A stretch of 64,000 nucleotides of DNA from Phoenix dactylifera (taxonomy: Eukaryota; Streptophyta; Magnoliopsida; Arecales; Arecaceae). How positions within the stretch are numbered: position 1 is the stretch's first letter; every line of letters starts with the position of its first letter. The translations under genes and the position numbers were made by a program. The notes beneath the pieces are model-generated. The model was not told where the DNA came from and did not search any database. It saw only the letters and a program-made list of their open reading frames with translations. This document shows positions 12,330 to 24,095 of the stretch, one piece after another. The stretch is from assembly GCF_009389715.1 (NCBI RefSeq), contig NC_052407.1, positions 9,768,475-9,832,474 of the forward strand. Reading direction: 5' to 3'.

Positions 12330-13734
12330 CTTTGTTATTAAAATATTGTTGAAGAGGATAACATCCCACCTCACCAAGAAGGATGAGGAACTGCGAAGAA
12401 ATCTTCCATGCCCACGTTATTATAAGTTATAGATTCATGAGTTTTGCATTTTAACTCCTAAACATTTATTAATAAATCAGTTTTGTATCAGCTTGTTAGT
12501 TAATTTGTATGAGTCACCAATCCATTCGGATTCAGTAGAGCTTCCAAACGTTTATATTTAGACAGGAAGCCCTCCAAGCTATGTAAAACTATACCTATAT
12601 TTATCACAAAAGAAAAAGAAAAACTATTAAGCACTGTCATGCTACATGCAGTTGGCCGTGATTCACAAGAAGGTGCACCGAAACCTCAGTCAATCTGTGG
12701 AATCCCTTTTAAACAAAATTTAGTTAAAACTATGCTAAGAATCTGTTTGGTTGGCTGGAAAAATAAAAGAGATAGGGACCTCCCAAGTTCCCTCCTCCCT
12801 TCTAAACAAAATTTAGTTAAAACTATACTAGGAATATGTTTGGTTGACCCGAAAAAGAGAGATAGGGATGGGGGTGGAAGTGGGTTGGATAATAGTCATC
12901 CGGATCTATCTTCATATCCAAAACTATTTAGGTATGGATAGAAATTTGAGCATCCGATTAATATTTATATCTATATCCGTAAAAAAAATAGATATGGATG
13001 TGGATGGACAACTATTCAATGCATGTCTAAATGTCCAATTTCATTTGTAATCTTATGCAATTTTATATAAAAATAAATGAACATATTAATATGCTATTAA
13101 TTTGATTTATCATCCACTTAGTAATATCTTTGATTCTGTGGTCATAAAGTTTAATTATCCGATTTATATCCATATTTATATCCATACTTTCAGTATTCGA
13201 TTTGTATTTGTTTAAAACAAATATAGATATGGATATGTATTAATATCCTATTCGTATTCGATCTAATTTCTGCGTAGATAGGGACCTCTCAAGTTTCCTT
13301 CTCCAGCTACTTGCAATGGTGTCTTTGATGGCAACCAAAATGAACTCTACTTTCGTACCATATATGTGGAAGAGTCCAGACTCAATCCAATCTTTATCTC
13401 GAGGCTTTCCATGCTAATCCACAGACTCGGAGAGGGCTTACTGGAAAATGCTTATCAATCTTAGAATCGAGAAGCTTGGCATTTTTTCTGTGGAGGAGTT
13501 CGGCAAAAGAAAAGTTTCCTTTTGACTGTTGATTTGTTTGCCATGCTTCAGTATTTATCCCTCGGGCTTATCTTAATCTCAAGAGAGACGAGATTAGAAT
13601 AAGATATTTAGACAACTTTAACTAGATTCCCCAACTCCTTCGGGAAGGAGACATATTAGAGATTCCACTGTATTTCCAACCAGCTGATCCCTTTGGGGTA
13701 AAGTTAGCTCGGCTGGGACTCAAGAAAGGATATA
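12330..13734. repeat. Repeat-derived spacer with a duplicated module
   Basis: AAACAAAATTTAGTTAAAAC occurs at about 12711 and 12804, each followed by a TCTGTTTGGTTG-like word. AGATAGGGACCTC followed by CAAGTT occurs at about 12769 and again at 13275, so the module brackets a TA-rich segment (12880-13270) built of ATATGGATATCC-like words. This looks like an element nested in another. The remainder to 13734 shows no gene. Confidence 0.45.
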
Positions 13735-13739
13735 ATTAC

Positions 13740-14178
13740 TATGACAACTCAGGACCTCACCCAAAATGGCTAGCCGGAAGGTATTATTTGGGTTCTTTGA
13801 TCCTGTATAAGTACCCAAGATCTACCCAGCAAATAACCGATATGGGACTAAACACACGCCCGCACGGGTCCTCATATACTCCTTCTGTTCAAGCCCTGAC
13901 GTCCTCGTCAGGCTAAGGGTTCAAATCCATTCAAATCTAATCACAAGCACCACAATCAATCCGTGGTCAGCCTCAATAGATCCGTGCTGCAGTGTCCCCT
14001 AGTCCACATAGGTTATGGGCCGGGTCCGCTCTGATACCATTTGTAACAACTCAGGACCTTACCCAAAATGGCTAGCCGGAAGGTATTATTTGGGTTCCTT
14101 GATCCTGTATAAGTACCCAAGATCTACCCAGCAAATAACCGATATGGGACTAAACACACGCCCGCACGGGTCCTCACA
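13740..14178 (-). mobile_element. TRIM (terminal-repeat retrotransposon in miniature), structurally whole
   Basis: Two direct terminal repeats of 137 bp each (13740-13876 and 14042-14178) differ at about five positions. The 439-bp element is flanked by a 5-bp target duplication ATTAC (13735-13739 and 14179-14183). The primer-binding site complementary to initiator tRNA-Met reads GCTCTGATACCA on the plus strand at 14028-14039, two bases from the right LTR, so the element is oriented on the minus strand. The internal part is only 165 bp and non-coding, as expected for TRIMs, which are moved by proteins of other elements. A tRNA-like B-box word GGTTCAAATCC lies at 13919-13929. The LTR similarity suggests a fairly recent insertion, roughly one to several million years depending on the rate assumed. 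Confidence 0.9.
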
Positions 14179-14516
14179 ATTACAGTAATGCTCTTAGGCT
14201 ATTTCCTTGCAGTTTTGGCCTTTTGGCTCTTGTAAAACCACCATACTTGAGTCTCTTCGCACGCATGAGAATAACAATTTAGTATGACTAGCATGGTAGA
14301 TGCAATAGATTTGGTACACCCAACATCGATACCATTTTCACGTAACTGGAATTCTGGCCAATTATGTGGTACCTAGAATTCTGGCTACGACAACATGCAT
14401 GCATCTCCATTATTACAAGTTCGTGGTCATTTTGCTAAACCTATTAGGTTGGAGTCTTGGAGAGCATAAAACGTAACCAGAAATCAATTCTTGGCCAGCT
14501 TTCACCTACACTGATC

Positions 14517-16190
14517 TCAAGCAAAGAGAGGTGGGATGCTTTGCTCATTCCAGAAATAGTTATCAGGATCAACTCTAGCCTTCACACGTGCCAATCCCTC
14601 GAAGTTATTCAAGAAGTACTTCCTTCCCCAGGCGCTAGCTTTGGCGTAGCTCGTCCTTCCTCCATCATTCCTACCCAAGTCCAAATCCTTGTAATTGAGG
14701 TACGCAGCTCTTGGGTTCTTGGATGCATAAGGAGTCATGAAACGATACAGCTTCCTCATCCACTTCAAATGCATCCGAGCCGCTGCCTCCTCCGTCTCAA
14801 ACCACCTCATGAAGTACGCCAAGTTGTACAGATTCCCCTTCCGATGAGGGAAAGCAACGGCATCCTCCGCTATCTCATCCATCCTCCCTCCCCATGGTTC
14901 CAGTATCAAGCCCACACGCTGATCTCTCGCTTCCAATAACAGCTTCCAGATTCGCTCCCACCCCTTCTCGGTGATGGCTTTCTTCACAAAGTCCGACTTC
15001 ACCTTTGTCGAGCTATTGCGTTGTGGCCTCCTATCCAACAACTGGGATGGGTTGTCCACAGAATAGCCCTGGGCAAAGAAGAGAGTAGACTGTAACCAGC
15101 TCATCTCAGTGCAGTCCTTCGCGCCGGCACGCAGCTCGGGGAACCTCTCCTCCAGGATCGAGAGCAGATCTTCGCACCTGCCGCCGAGGAACAAGCCCTC
15201 GATCCAAGCTCGAATTGTTCGATTCACCTTCCCACCCACACCGTCGTCGATGGCCATGGTGAGGACCCTGACGAAGAGGTCATCATCAAGCTTCGGTGCA
15301 ACGTGTTGCCATCTCTCCACTATTTTAGTCACACCCTGTGATAGGTCTCTGTCGACTCTGAACACAGATACCGTGGGGGGAACGGAGACTAGGCTGATCT
15401 TGTATGAGATCACGATGCAAAAGCTAGCTGCTCCTCCTCCTCTTATGGCCCAGAAGAGATCCTCGCCCATGGTCTCTCTGGTCGAGAGATTGCCATGGGC
15501 GTCAACAACTAGCGCGTCGACGATGTGGTCGGCGGAGGTTCCATATTTCCTTAACAGGGTCCCGATCCCGCCGCCGCTGAACAGCCCACCAACGCCGACG
15601 GTAGGGTAGGCGGCGGCGGGGAACGCCGCCGTCTTGTTCTTGGTGACAATGCCGATGGCATAGTATAGCTCGCCCACCGTCGCGCCCGCCTCGACCCATG
15701 CGGTGCCGGTTGATGCATCGATGGAGACTGATCGGAGGTTGACGAGGTCGAGGAGGATGAAGGAGTCGCCGGCCGAGGCATAAGACTGGCCCTCGTGGTC
15801 ATGGCCGCCGCTCCGGGTCCTGACACGGAGGCCATGGGCTTTGCCGCAGGTGACTGTGGCTTGGACGTGGGACGGGTTGGCCGGGACTACGATGAAGGCC
15901 GGCTTGGTGGTGGAGGGGGAGAGGTATCGGAGGTTCTGGGCGGAGGAGCGCAAGATGGTGTCGTAGGAGGGGGTGTTTGGGGTGTAGATGGCTTGGGCGG
16001 TGGAGTTGGAGTTGGTGTAGCCAAGAAAGCATTGGAGGAAGGCTTCATGAGATTTTTTGGTGTTGGTGCTGGAAGCTGAAGCTAATGCAAATTCTGAAAG
16101 GAAGACAAGAATGAAAACGCTGAGGTTGGTGAAGTTGGAGAGAATTCTTGATGCCATTCTCCTCATTTCTTGCTCCTCCCTCGGTTTCAC
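14517..16190 (-). CDS. Berberine bridge enzyme-like FAD-linked oxidase (BBE-like), intronless
   Basis: Family of secreted or vesicular flavoprotein oxidases and dehydrogenases that act on alkaloids, monolignols or oligosaccharides. The frame is 557 codons. Met12 (MASRILSNF, 16157) is the likelier start because it leads directly into a signal peptide ending near ALASASS; Met1 and Met9 are alternatives. FAD-binding domain: VVPANPSHVQ at about 102-110, RSGGHDHEG with the FAD-linking His at 130, PTVGVGGLFSGGG at about 196-208, AIRGGG at about 248. The C-terminal BBE domain ends VDPDNYFWNEQSIPPL, the family signature. Residue 195 is Tyr (FPAAAYPTVG) where classical members have the second FAD-linking Cys, so bicovalent attachment is not possible. 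GGGAASFC replaces the usual GGGGGSFG. Cys54 and Cys115 sit where the family disulfide is expected. Length is normal. The substrate cannot be told. Confidence 0.92.
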   Translation of the reverse strand: MKPREEQEMRRMASRILSNFTNLSVFILVFLSEFALASASSTNTKKSHEAFLQCFLGYTNSNSTAQAIYTPNTPSYDTILRSSAQNLRYLSPSTTKPAFIVVPANPSHVQATVTCGKAHGLRVRTRSGGHDHEGQSYASAGDSFILLDLVNLRSVSIDASTGTAWVEAGATVGELYYAIGIVTKNKTAAFPAAAYPTVGVGGLFSGGGIGTLLRKYGTSADHIVDALVVDAHGNLSTRETMGEDLFWAIRGGGAASFCIVISYKISLVSVPPTVSVFRVDRDLSQGVTKIVERWQHVAPKLDDDLFVRVLTMAIDDGVGGKVNRTIRAWIEGLFLGGRCEDLLSILEERFPELRAGAKDCTEMSWLQSTLFFAQGYSVDNPSQLLDRRPQRNSSTKVKSDFVKKAITEKGWERIWKLLLEARDQRVGLILEPWGGRMDEIAEDAVAFPHRKGNLYNLAYFMRWFETEEAAARMHLKWMRKLYRFMTPYASKNPRAAYLNYKDLDLGRNDGGRTSYAKASAWGRKYFLNNFEGLARVKARVDPDNYFWNEQSIPPLFA

Positions 16191-16829
16191 GCTGGCTCTT
16201 TAAATCATTTCATCATCCCCCCCTCCCCAAAAAACCCCATCCCACTCTCTTTTGTCTTCATCTCTTTCATCCGGTTCTTAGATTCCTTTGCCAGCTAGCC
16301 TAACAATATACTGTACGCTTTATTGTTTTTCCCACCAATGTTATCGAGATTGATGCTAAGCTAAGTTAATAGGAGACGATAAAAGAAAAAACATTTGCTT
16401 TATAAAAGAAAAAACCTCCTCTTATTCCCAAAACTCAAGGTAGTTTTCATATTTATTTGCTGAATTATTCATTTCAGCTTCGTGTTAGCATTTCAGTGGG
16501 GGAAATTAACCTTTGGTTCTCTTAGTCTTTCTTAATAACTTGTCATATAAATTTAAAATGTAACTAATAAGTTTCATGTTGTTATAATATTTTTTTTGTG
16601 ATAATAAATCAATTATGATATTTGAGAATTCTTTATAAATTTAATGCTGTCTTCTTTGATGAAAAAAGATGGGAGGGTGTCCGACCGGAATTATATTAGT
16701 AGGTTTACTATTTACAAGGGTAGCACTAAAAATTTAATGTTGTCTTAACAACTGTGCCATCCTACTTCATGTCTAATCTTCAACATGTCTATGAAAAGAG
16801 AAGGACAATGTCAGCAACTTTCAATACGT
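16191..16829. other. Spacer and presumed promoter of the BBE-like gene
   Basis: AT-rich. The first 60 bases next to the gene hold the minus-strand leader and a TTTAAAG word that could act as a weak TATA. No other feature recognised. Confidence 0.35.
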
Positions 16830-17650
16830 AGTAACTTCGAATGGCATCTGCAGTGCTCAAGAGGAAGGGGATTTGGAAATTAGGAACATTAGAAATATGA
16901 ACCTTGCTCTTCTAGCTAAATAAGCCTAATTGGAAACTGATCAGAGATTTGGGAGTTCCATGAACGAATCAAATTAATAATAATTAGTTCTCTATGCTAG
17001 AAGAAAGCTTACAATCCAGGTTAAAAGGTCCCTAGTTAATCTCTTTCCTATTTCGAAGGTTGTCAGTAAGGAGATCGATTTCTTATGGTCCTATATCTTT
17101 GAAGTTAGGAAGTGGAGATAATATCTGTGTTTGAGAAAACACTTGGATTGATTCAATTCCACCGTCCTCTCTGTTTCCAGAGCTTTATCTAAGAGTTGTC
17201 TACTCTAATTCCTTAGTTGCTTCACAACACAGTTGGAGATCTCTATAGAATGGAACATAAGACTACAAGGCCCGCTTTCCGTCCAAGAGTTTAGGTAGAA
17301 AGTCCGCAAGATATACTTTCCACCATTAGACCCTCAAGAATTGTAGATATCTTGATTTAAAAGCTCATGCAGCATGACAATTTCTTCGTTGACTCATATT
17401 ACAAGTTCTTTTAGCTTGCTTCGAAAATACATTGAAAATACGCGTCAACTTGAGAGGTTGTTCATCCAATCTTCAAGCTCTTTGGATCTCCTGGAGACGT
17501 AAAATTTCAATTCAATTATGCGAAGCGCGTGGGATCAGCTTCTTATTGTATTATGTTGGCAAATTTGGCACAAATAGAATGCACACTTTTTCATAGAAGA
17601 AAAGGTGCTATCAAAACTGCTCTCCAAAAGACCCTTCAGGCTTTCAAGCT
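16830..17650 (+). mobile_element. LINE relic (end of reverse transcriptase region)
   Basis: Shifting plus-strand frames read EIRNIRNMNLALLAK at about 16880-16922 and KLGSGDNICV.ENTWID.. near 17100-17160, followed by PELYLRVVY. This matches the part of plant L1 ORF2 between the reverse transcriptase and the zf-RVT region (usual GIRNLxxxNxALLAKWxW, then GNGxxIxFWEDxW). Several stops and frame changes show it is long dead. No poly-A end was found. Confidence 0.6.
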
Positions 17651-18829
17651 CATGGCCGGGAAAGCTTATGCTCTATCAAACTGATTCACAGCAGGAGCCC
17701 AGTGAGCTTAGTTTCTTGGCTTTTCTGCATTCCTCTTTCCCTCTGGTAAATATCTATACATTCATTTAATTTATAAAGCTCGAGGGAAGTGTTTCCTTTC
17801 CTCCATTATTCCTAGACGGAAGATTTCCTTTTTTTATTTGCAAAGGAAATGGGTATATTGCCACAGTTACAGCTGCTCACTTCTTCCATGTCTAAGGCTG
17901 GGAAATGGCCCTCCAAGACTCCCTACCTCGGTCGGTTGAACCACATTTGGAGATGGTAACTCAGGATGAGCAGCAATTTGCTAGGTAGGAGGTGCCCAGC
18001 CCAAGCATCTCGAGAGGCTCCTCCATCTTGGAATTTGGTTCCCATAACCCAAGAAAATGAGCGCTCAGAGGTTCGGGTGGCCATCGGGTTGGATACCGTT
18101 TAGATCGGATGCGACTTAGGTCAAAAATTTTGCCAACTCGAATCCAGCTTGTTTATTAGACATGTAATCTAACTCGTGACCAACGTAACCCATTTATTAA
18201 ATATGTCGAGTCAGATCGTTTGTAGATTGGGTTGATGAGTCGAATCATAAATTACCACTCTCTAACTAAAGATGTTCATGGGTTAGACTTGGGCATAGAA
18301 AACGTCAAATTTTAAATAGGCTCGGCCTGAAGTCCAACTAAAAAGAGAATGTAGTTTAGACCCGAGACCCAACCCATGATTAGCTCTACCTCTAACCCCA
18401 GGAAACACAACTCAAATTACATAGCTTCTCTCACTAGAAACGTTCTAGAGAGAAGTCTCATGCAACCATGGTTCTCTTTTTATGTTTGAGAAGATTCACA
18501 GACATGGTTCCATAGCACTTGTTGATTAACTAATTGCAGCCTCCAGCTAACGATTTGGAAGGCATATATCAATATGGACCAAAATGCAATTCGGCCCCAT
18601 TGACCTAGGGATTAGAGCTGGGTTCATGGGTCAGTCCATTAAATATTGTAGTCCAGATCTAGATCTCATTAAAACTAGTCTAAATAATCAGATTCCACTA
18701 CATTTAGTCATACAATATATATATATTAGAGTGTCAGAGTTATTTTAATGATCCTGATGCAATATGGACCTGATATGAATATGAGAGTTGTGCTAGTTGG
18801 GTATACATTGGCAAACTATATGATGCTCC
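17651..18829. other. Repeat-like spacer
   Basis: No gene. 18060-18420 is rich in GGGTTGG/CAACCC and GACTTGGGC-type words; a related block (TAGGTTTGGGCAC, AGCCCGAAGCCC) recurs at about 21725-21830 and 36425-36520, so these belong to one dispersed repeat family that I cannot name. Confidence 0.35.
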
Positions 18830-21174
18830 AAGGGAAGGATAGGAACTTAATCCTCTTCCTCATGATGGCAAAAGCAAGATCAAGACCAAAGTGATGTACT
18901 CCAATCCCTTAATTAACAATTATTTCTAGAAGAAATCTTCACACTTGACTAGTCTCAAAGGAACTGCGTTGGATTTTCATTGACTAGCCATTCAGCAACT
19001 TGGATTTCCTTGGAGAGTTCTTAAGCAACTAATTTTTAATTTAAAGAAATTTTCAACAGAAATTTTAAATTGGCTAAATTTCTCAAACACTTCTGATTTT
19101 TGTTTAACAAAATAAGCCTAGGTATATCTAGAGAATTCATCAATAAGGATAACTGCATACCTCAAACTAATTAAAGATGGAGTAGTAATCCTTCAAGTAA
19201 GGTTTGAATGTATCAATTGTAGTAGTTGAGAGAATCTTGTTTGTCTTTCTAATTAAAAGGTAGCTTGTGCATCTTTTTCATATTGGCAACTAGTGTATAT
19301 AGTGCTAGTATTGATCTTCATCCTAGGAAGCTTATTAACCAATGTCCTACTCTGCATATCTTGAAGTCTATCGTAATTCATACGAGCAAGTTTAGCATGC
19401 CATAAATCAGTTGTATCATGTTTAAGAGTCCGATCCATATAAGAATTACCTGCAAACATAACATAAAACTTGTTCAGTTTTCTGCCTTGAGTAATAAACT
19501 TTCTATAGGCTTTGTCATTAGCATAAATCTCTACAGTATGAGGCCCAAATAGAAGAGAATACCTTTTGAATATAATTTATGAAACGGAAATCAGACTTAT
19601 CATACCAAGCACATAATAAGCATTATTCACATAAATAAAAAAACTAGTATATGAAGTGAGAGATAAATTATCAATACTTTTGACAAGATAAAATGAATTT
19701 TCAGCGGTAGCAATAGCATCAGAACCAGTATAATCATGTAGAGAATCAAATACCTCTTAATGACCAGTAAGATGACTAGAACATCCAAAATCGATAATTT
19801 ACATGAACAAAAGTAATGTCTGATATATGAGACGAAGTAGAAACACATACATGTTGGCTATTAAAACAACTAGAATCAATAATAGTAGTAATGGGAGTCT
19901 AACTATCAGTTTCCTTCTCTCCTCCATGCTGTGAAGTAGAGGATGTAACATTAAAATATTTGACCATCATCCTACAATTTTGAATTTTATGATCTAATTT
20001 TTAATATTTATGACAATTCTTCTTGAATTTATAATTTTCTTCTGATTAGAATTTTTGATCTTCTCAAATTCTCCAACTGACCTATTTCCTGAATTTTTAA
20101 AATTTTATTCCACTTCTTTTTTTACTACCAGAAAATAAGGTCACTTTTTTTTTCAGGGGATAAAGCAAATCACACATCTAACTATTAAATGCTTCTTGAT
20201 TAATAAGTATATTTTCTAACTCTCCTAATGTAAGTTGTTTAGGCTATCCAAAAATAGAAAGCATATAAATACTATGCTCCTTATTCAAATATGAGCCAAC
20301 TGCCTCCGCCATTCATTTTCATCATAATGAGAATTTGGATCAAGCATGCCAAGCTCATCAAACATTTTTTTTTCTTTTAGCAAAATATTGAAAGATTGTA
20401 AAATTATTTTATTTGAAAGCACCAATTTTGTTCTCCAAAAATTGAAGCCAAGCCTCATTCAACTTTGAGTGGAGAGCATCAAAAATATTCTATGCTATCT
20501 TCGGATCCTCTATATCTTGAATATGCTGATAATTATTTTCATCAATATTGGTTCTGAGAATATACACCAACTTTGATCTTTTATTTTTTCATCGTTTCTG
20601 CATTGTTAAAAATTTCTGATGGCATCACCGTATCTGTTACATTCATGATCTTCCATAAATCTTGCTTGACCAAATAAAACCTAATGCAAGCCTTCCAATA
20701 TGCATGACTGGTGATATTCAATTTTTCGATCCACAACGAGCTATAAACACATGAACCACCAAACCAAACTAGTGGTTGTGATACCATATAGAACGATATG
20801 TTATTTGGGATGGATCCGTGGCGGCCTATGACCTAGAGCAAATACCAGAAAGACAAGTAATAGAGAAAAGCTGCTAGAAGAAAAAAAAAAGTAGAAAAAA
20901 AAATATTTTATTAGAAGTTGTAAGCCACACAAGAAAGCACTCAGTCTCTCATGCCTCACCAAAGAAGATGCCTTAGGTTCTCTTACTCCCCCGTTTTTTC
21001 AACTACACCGTACGCTACTTTCTCTCTTCCTTAAACTCTCACTAAAAGATAAAATTTCACTGCAAAACAAAATTCTACTAGGACTAGGTTTGGATTTGTT
21101 GTGCTTAAAGCTCATCGTGGGCTAACACCTAAACACAGAGAAAAGACATGTTGGAGATCGCAATGACTCCAACA
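18830..21174 (-). mobile_element. Ty1/copia element, incomplete fossil
   Basis: Minus-strand order: LTR (about 20786-21174, outer end TGTTGG), initiator-tRNA-Met-type primer-binding site at about 20771-20784, gag-like start (PLVWFGGSCVYSS..), GAG-pre-integrase text (LWHAKLARMNYDRL) near 19390, and the start of the integrase core (ILIDEFSRYT) near 19130. The second half of pol and the other LTR are absent, and the coding part is broken many times. The left edge of the duplicated block falls inside this LTR. Confidence 0.75.
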
Positions 21175-24095
21175 ATTTGAACTACATAATAAAATGTTTG
21201 GTGCATAACAAAAGATCAGATAGAATTATAGCTAACATTATACATATTTAACAGAATCTTTGACAATGAAAATTTGGTACTCATCACATATTGATTATAC
21301 ATATTACTGTTAAAAGAAAAATCTGTTTCTAAAATCTAGCCCTTATGGAAATTATTCTTAATTTAATTGTGTCAAGACTTTGATGTTTGATTTCTATTCA
21401 AGTTTCAAGGAGCCCTCAACAAGTTTGCTTCAATGTAAAGGTCCTGAAACCTATAGATGCCGCCCTTATCACTTAGAAACCAACAAAGAATATATTTGAG
21501 ATTCTTCTCAATTTTTGTATGGTATAAGGCTTCTCAAGAACCCGTGGAGCGAGGCAAAGGTTCAAATAAAACAATTGGTTGGAGACTAGGACTCTTCTAG
21601 CGAGGCCCTATGATGATTAGAGATGCAAGATCGAAGATCTACTAGGAAAAGAAGGTATGAAGCCTTCTAGTTATCCCTTAGCCTTAGTTTTGCTTCTAAT
21701 TCTAAACTTTTCACTTCAAATTAGAGCTGAACATGGGCTAGGTTTGGGCACTGAAAAAATCAAGGCCTAGCCCGAAGCCCGATTAAAGATGAATAGAGTT
21801 TACGCCCAAGGCCCGACCGTGATCATGTCAGATCTAGCTTTTGGATATTTTTCAATTCTTTTATTTATAATTTTTACTTCCAGTTTAATCTTGATTGTTT
21901 TTAGTTATAATTTTGCTCTTGCTCTGCACCATGTTGCTCATGTGAGCTAAGGTTCCCATAGGGTTCCTTGCCTGAATTAGGCAGGCTCATGTAGAATTGC
22001 ACAGACATAGCCACATGAAGTGACAGATAAAAAGGACGTCATTACTTCGTTTCATTGTTACTACCTTGGGTGATCTATGGTGATTATCTTCATATGCTAG
22101 ATTCCTAGATTGCAGGCAGTCATTGGGCAAAAAGGCGACCATGAAGTTTCTTCAATCAGCGGCTTTTAAAATAAAAGTACTGGTTAAGGGTGTTTTTACT
22201 CAAAGCAAGAGCTCCTAAGCAAGCAACTAGGAAATTTTTGCTTTGATTTTGAGATTAATGGTGTTGCCTTGGTAGGATACTACCCTAACTCACCAGATTA
22301 TAATGATAATTTGATTCACCTACCATTGATATATAGAATCATTGCAAGTGTTGGAAAGTAACCTTGTATCTTTTTTTCGGAGAAAATGAGCTAACCCAAA
22401 AAGATTCACTAAGAATGAGAGATATACCCTCTTGAGAGAGAGGTACAAAAAGAAATAAAAAAAAAAATCCAACCACCAGTCAAAGCTAAATAGCAACATT
22501 GCAAAAACTAACTAAATGGCCGGCCTAGTCTAGTCCAAAATTTAGTAGATTTAGTACTAAAAATAAATAGGACAGGCACGAAGGAAAAAAAGAGGCTGGA
22601 CTCGGACCTAAAAAAATTAAAAAAATAACTTAATGCGTCTCAACCCCGTTCGACATTATATATATTTTATATGTTATAATAGAATAATATATAGCTCATC
22701 TTTTATGAAAAAAAGAAAAACAAAAGGTGAGAATAGAAATTAGGACTTGGCCTATTTCTTATAAGATGTCTCCAGTGATTGCCAACCACGGCCATTGAGA
22801 TGAAATCAATCAAAGATTGCTGCTAGATTCATGCACGCAACAAATTATATGTCAAGTTCTTAGACCACACTACTTAATGTTGCCTCAGCTGCTACATCGC
22901 TGGACTACTAAATTTTGCGAATGCCTATGGACCTTCTAAGTTCTGTCTTCTGTCCGGTGCACAAAAACAGGGAGATCTATTGGATTGTCGCCTATTTGGC
23001 AATGCAGGGCCCACCTAAAATTTTCGTAGTTTTGAACACGTGTCAAGACAGGAATGCTACAATCTGCTGTCCTGCCTTCTACCAGTGCAGGTAACTTCGA
23101 GTGGGACCCGTCAACAAAAAAAATTAAGGAACCGCACCGCAAATCAAGCCTTTCCAGTTTCGAACCACCACGTTGGGTCTCTTCTTCAGGGTCCACCACG
23201 AGGTCTCTGTTAAACTAACACAAATGTCACCCGGCAAGCTTGGATATAAAAAGAGAGGAAAAACCCCATTGCAACATAGCTTTGTATTTGATAAATAATG
23301 TTGGGGATTCAGGAAAACAAAATGATACATGTTCTTTAAAAAATTCAGAAAAATTAAAATTAGAAAAGCCAATGAAAAAGGATGTAATAAGAATACCGAA
23401 ATAAACAAGAGCATAATGATGGATATTATATTGCGCAAGTTCATAAGGTTTCTTAAATTAATCAAGAATCATAAAGTCCATGAAATATCAAATACAATTG
23501 GATCCATTTTCTTGCCTCGGTAGTGGAAAGCCAATTAAGAGTTGACTAGCAGGTCAAAGTGCAATGCAAGCCACAAGAAAACATGGCATCGATCCAATTT
23601 GATAAATATGCTAAAGCTTTTTGCTAATTATTATTTCTAATTTTAATCTGAACTAGATATTTGTAATTTTAGTCAAAAAGATAATTTTCTGATACCTCGT
23701 TAATCAGTGTTTGATAACATACTTAGATGCAACTAAGTTGATAAAGATGTGGAGAGATAGAGCATTTTTCTTGTAACAGTAAAGATGACGAGCCAATTGC
23801 GTACATTTTATTTTTGCAGCCTTTCTAGAAAATTAAAAAAAAATACATAAAATGGCTGGATTCTTTTTTTTGAACTATTAAAAAAATTAGCATTTGAGAA
23901 TAAGATAAAAGTTGGGGGCCCGGGGAGATTCCATTTTGCAACGCCAGTCTCTCCTGTCAACCAGCCTTGCAGGACCTCTTGCACCAATCCCCTGTTTCTT
24001 CCAAAAAGCCAAAGCCTCATCTTCTTCTCCTCAAAACTTCTTCCACTGAGAAATCGTTGCCTTCTTTGATCCCAACTGCACCCCTTGCACCAATC
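21175..24095. other. Spacer and patellin upstream region, duplicated at 35877-38883
   Basis: No gene is supported. An AT-rich spacer occupies most of it. A GGGGGCCCGGGG-containing segment lies about 180 bases upstream of the patellin ATG in copy 1. The open frame upstream of that ATG (from 23967) is probably leader sequence. Confidence 0.45.

Noticed and set aside
15109-16079. Plus-strand frames opposite the BBE-like gene (15109-15609, 15795-16079, 14457-14939)
   Set aside because: Shadows of the GC-rich minus-strand gene, without domains.
23967-24095. 43-residue N-terminal extension of patellin
   Set aside because: In-frame but unlike any patellin start; the ATG at 24096 fits the family.
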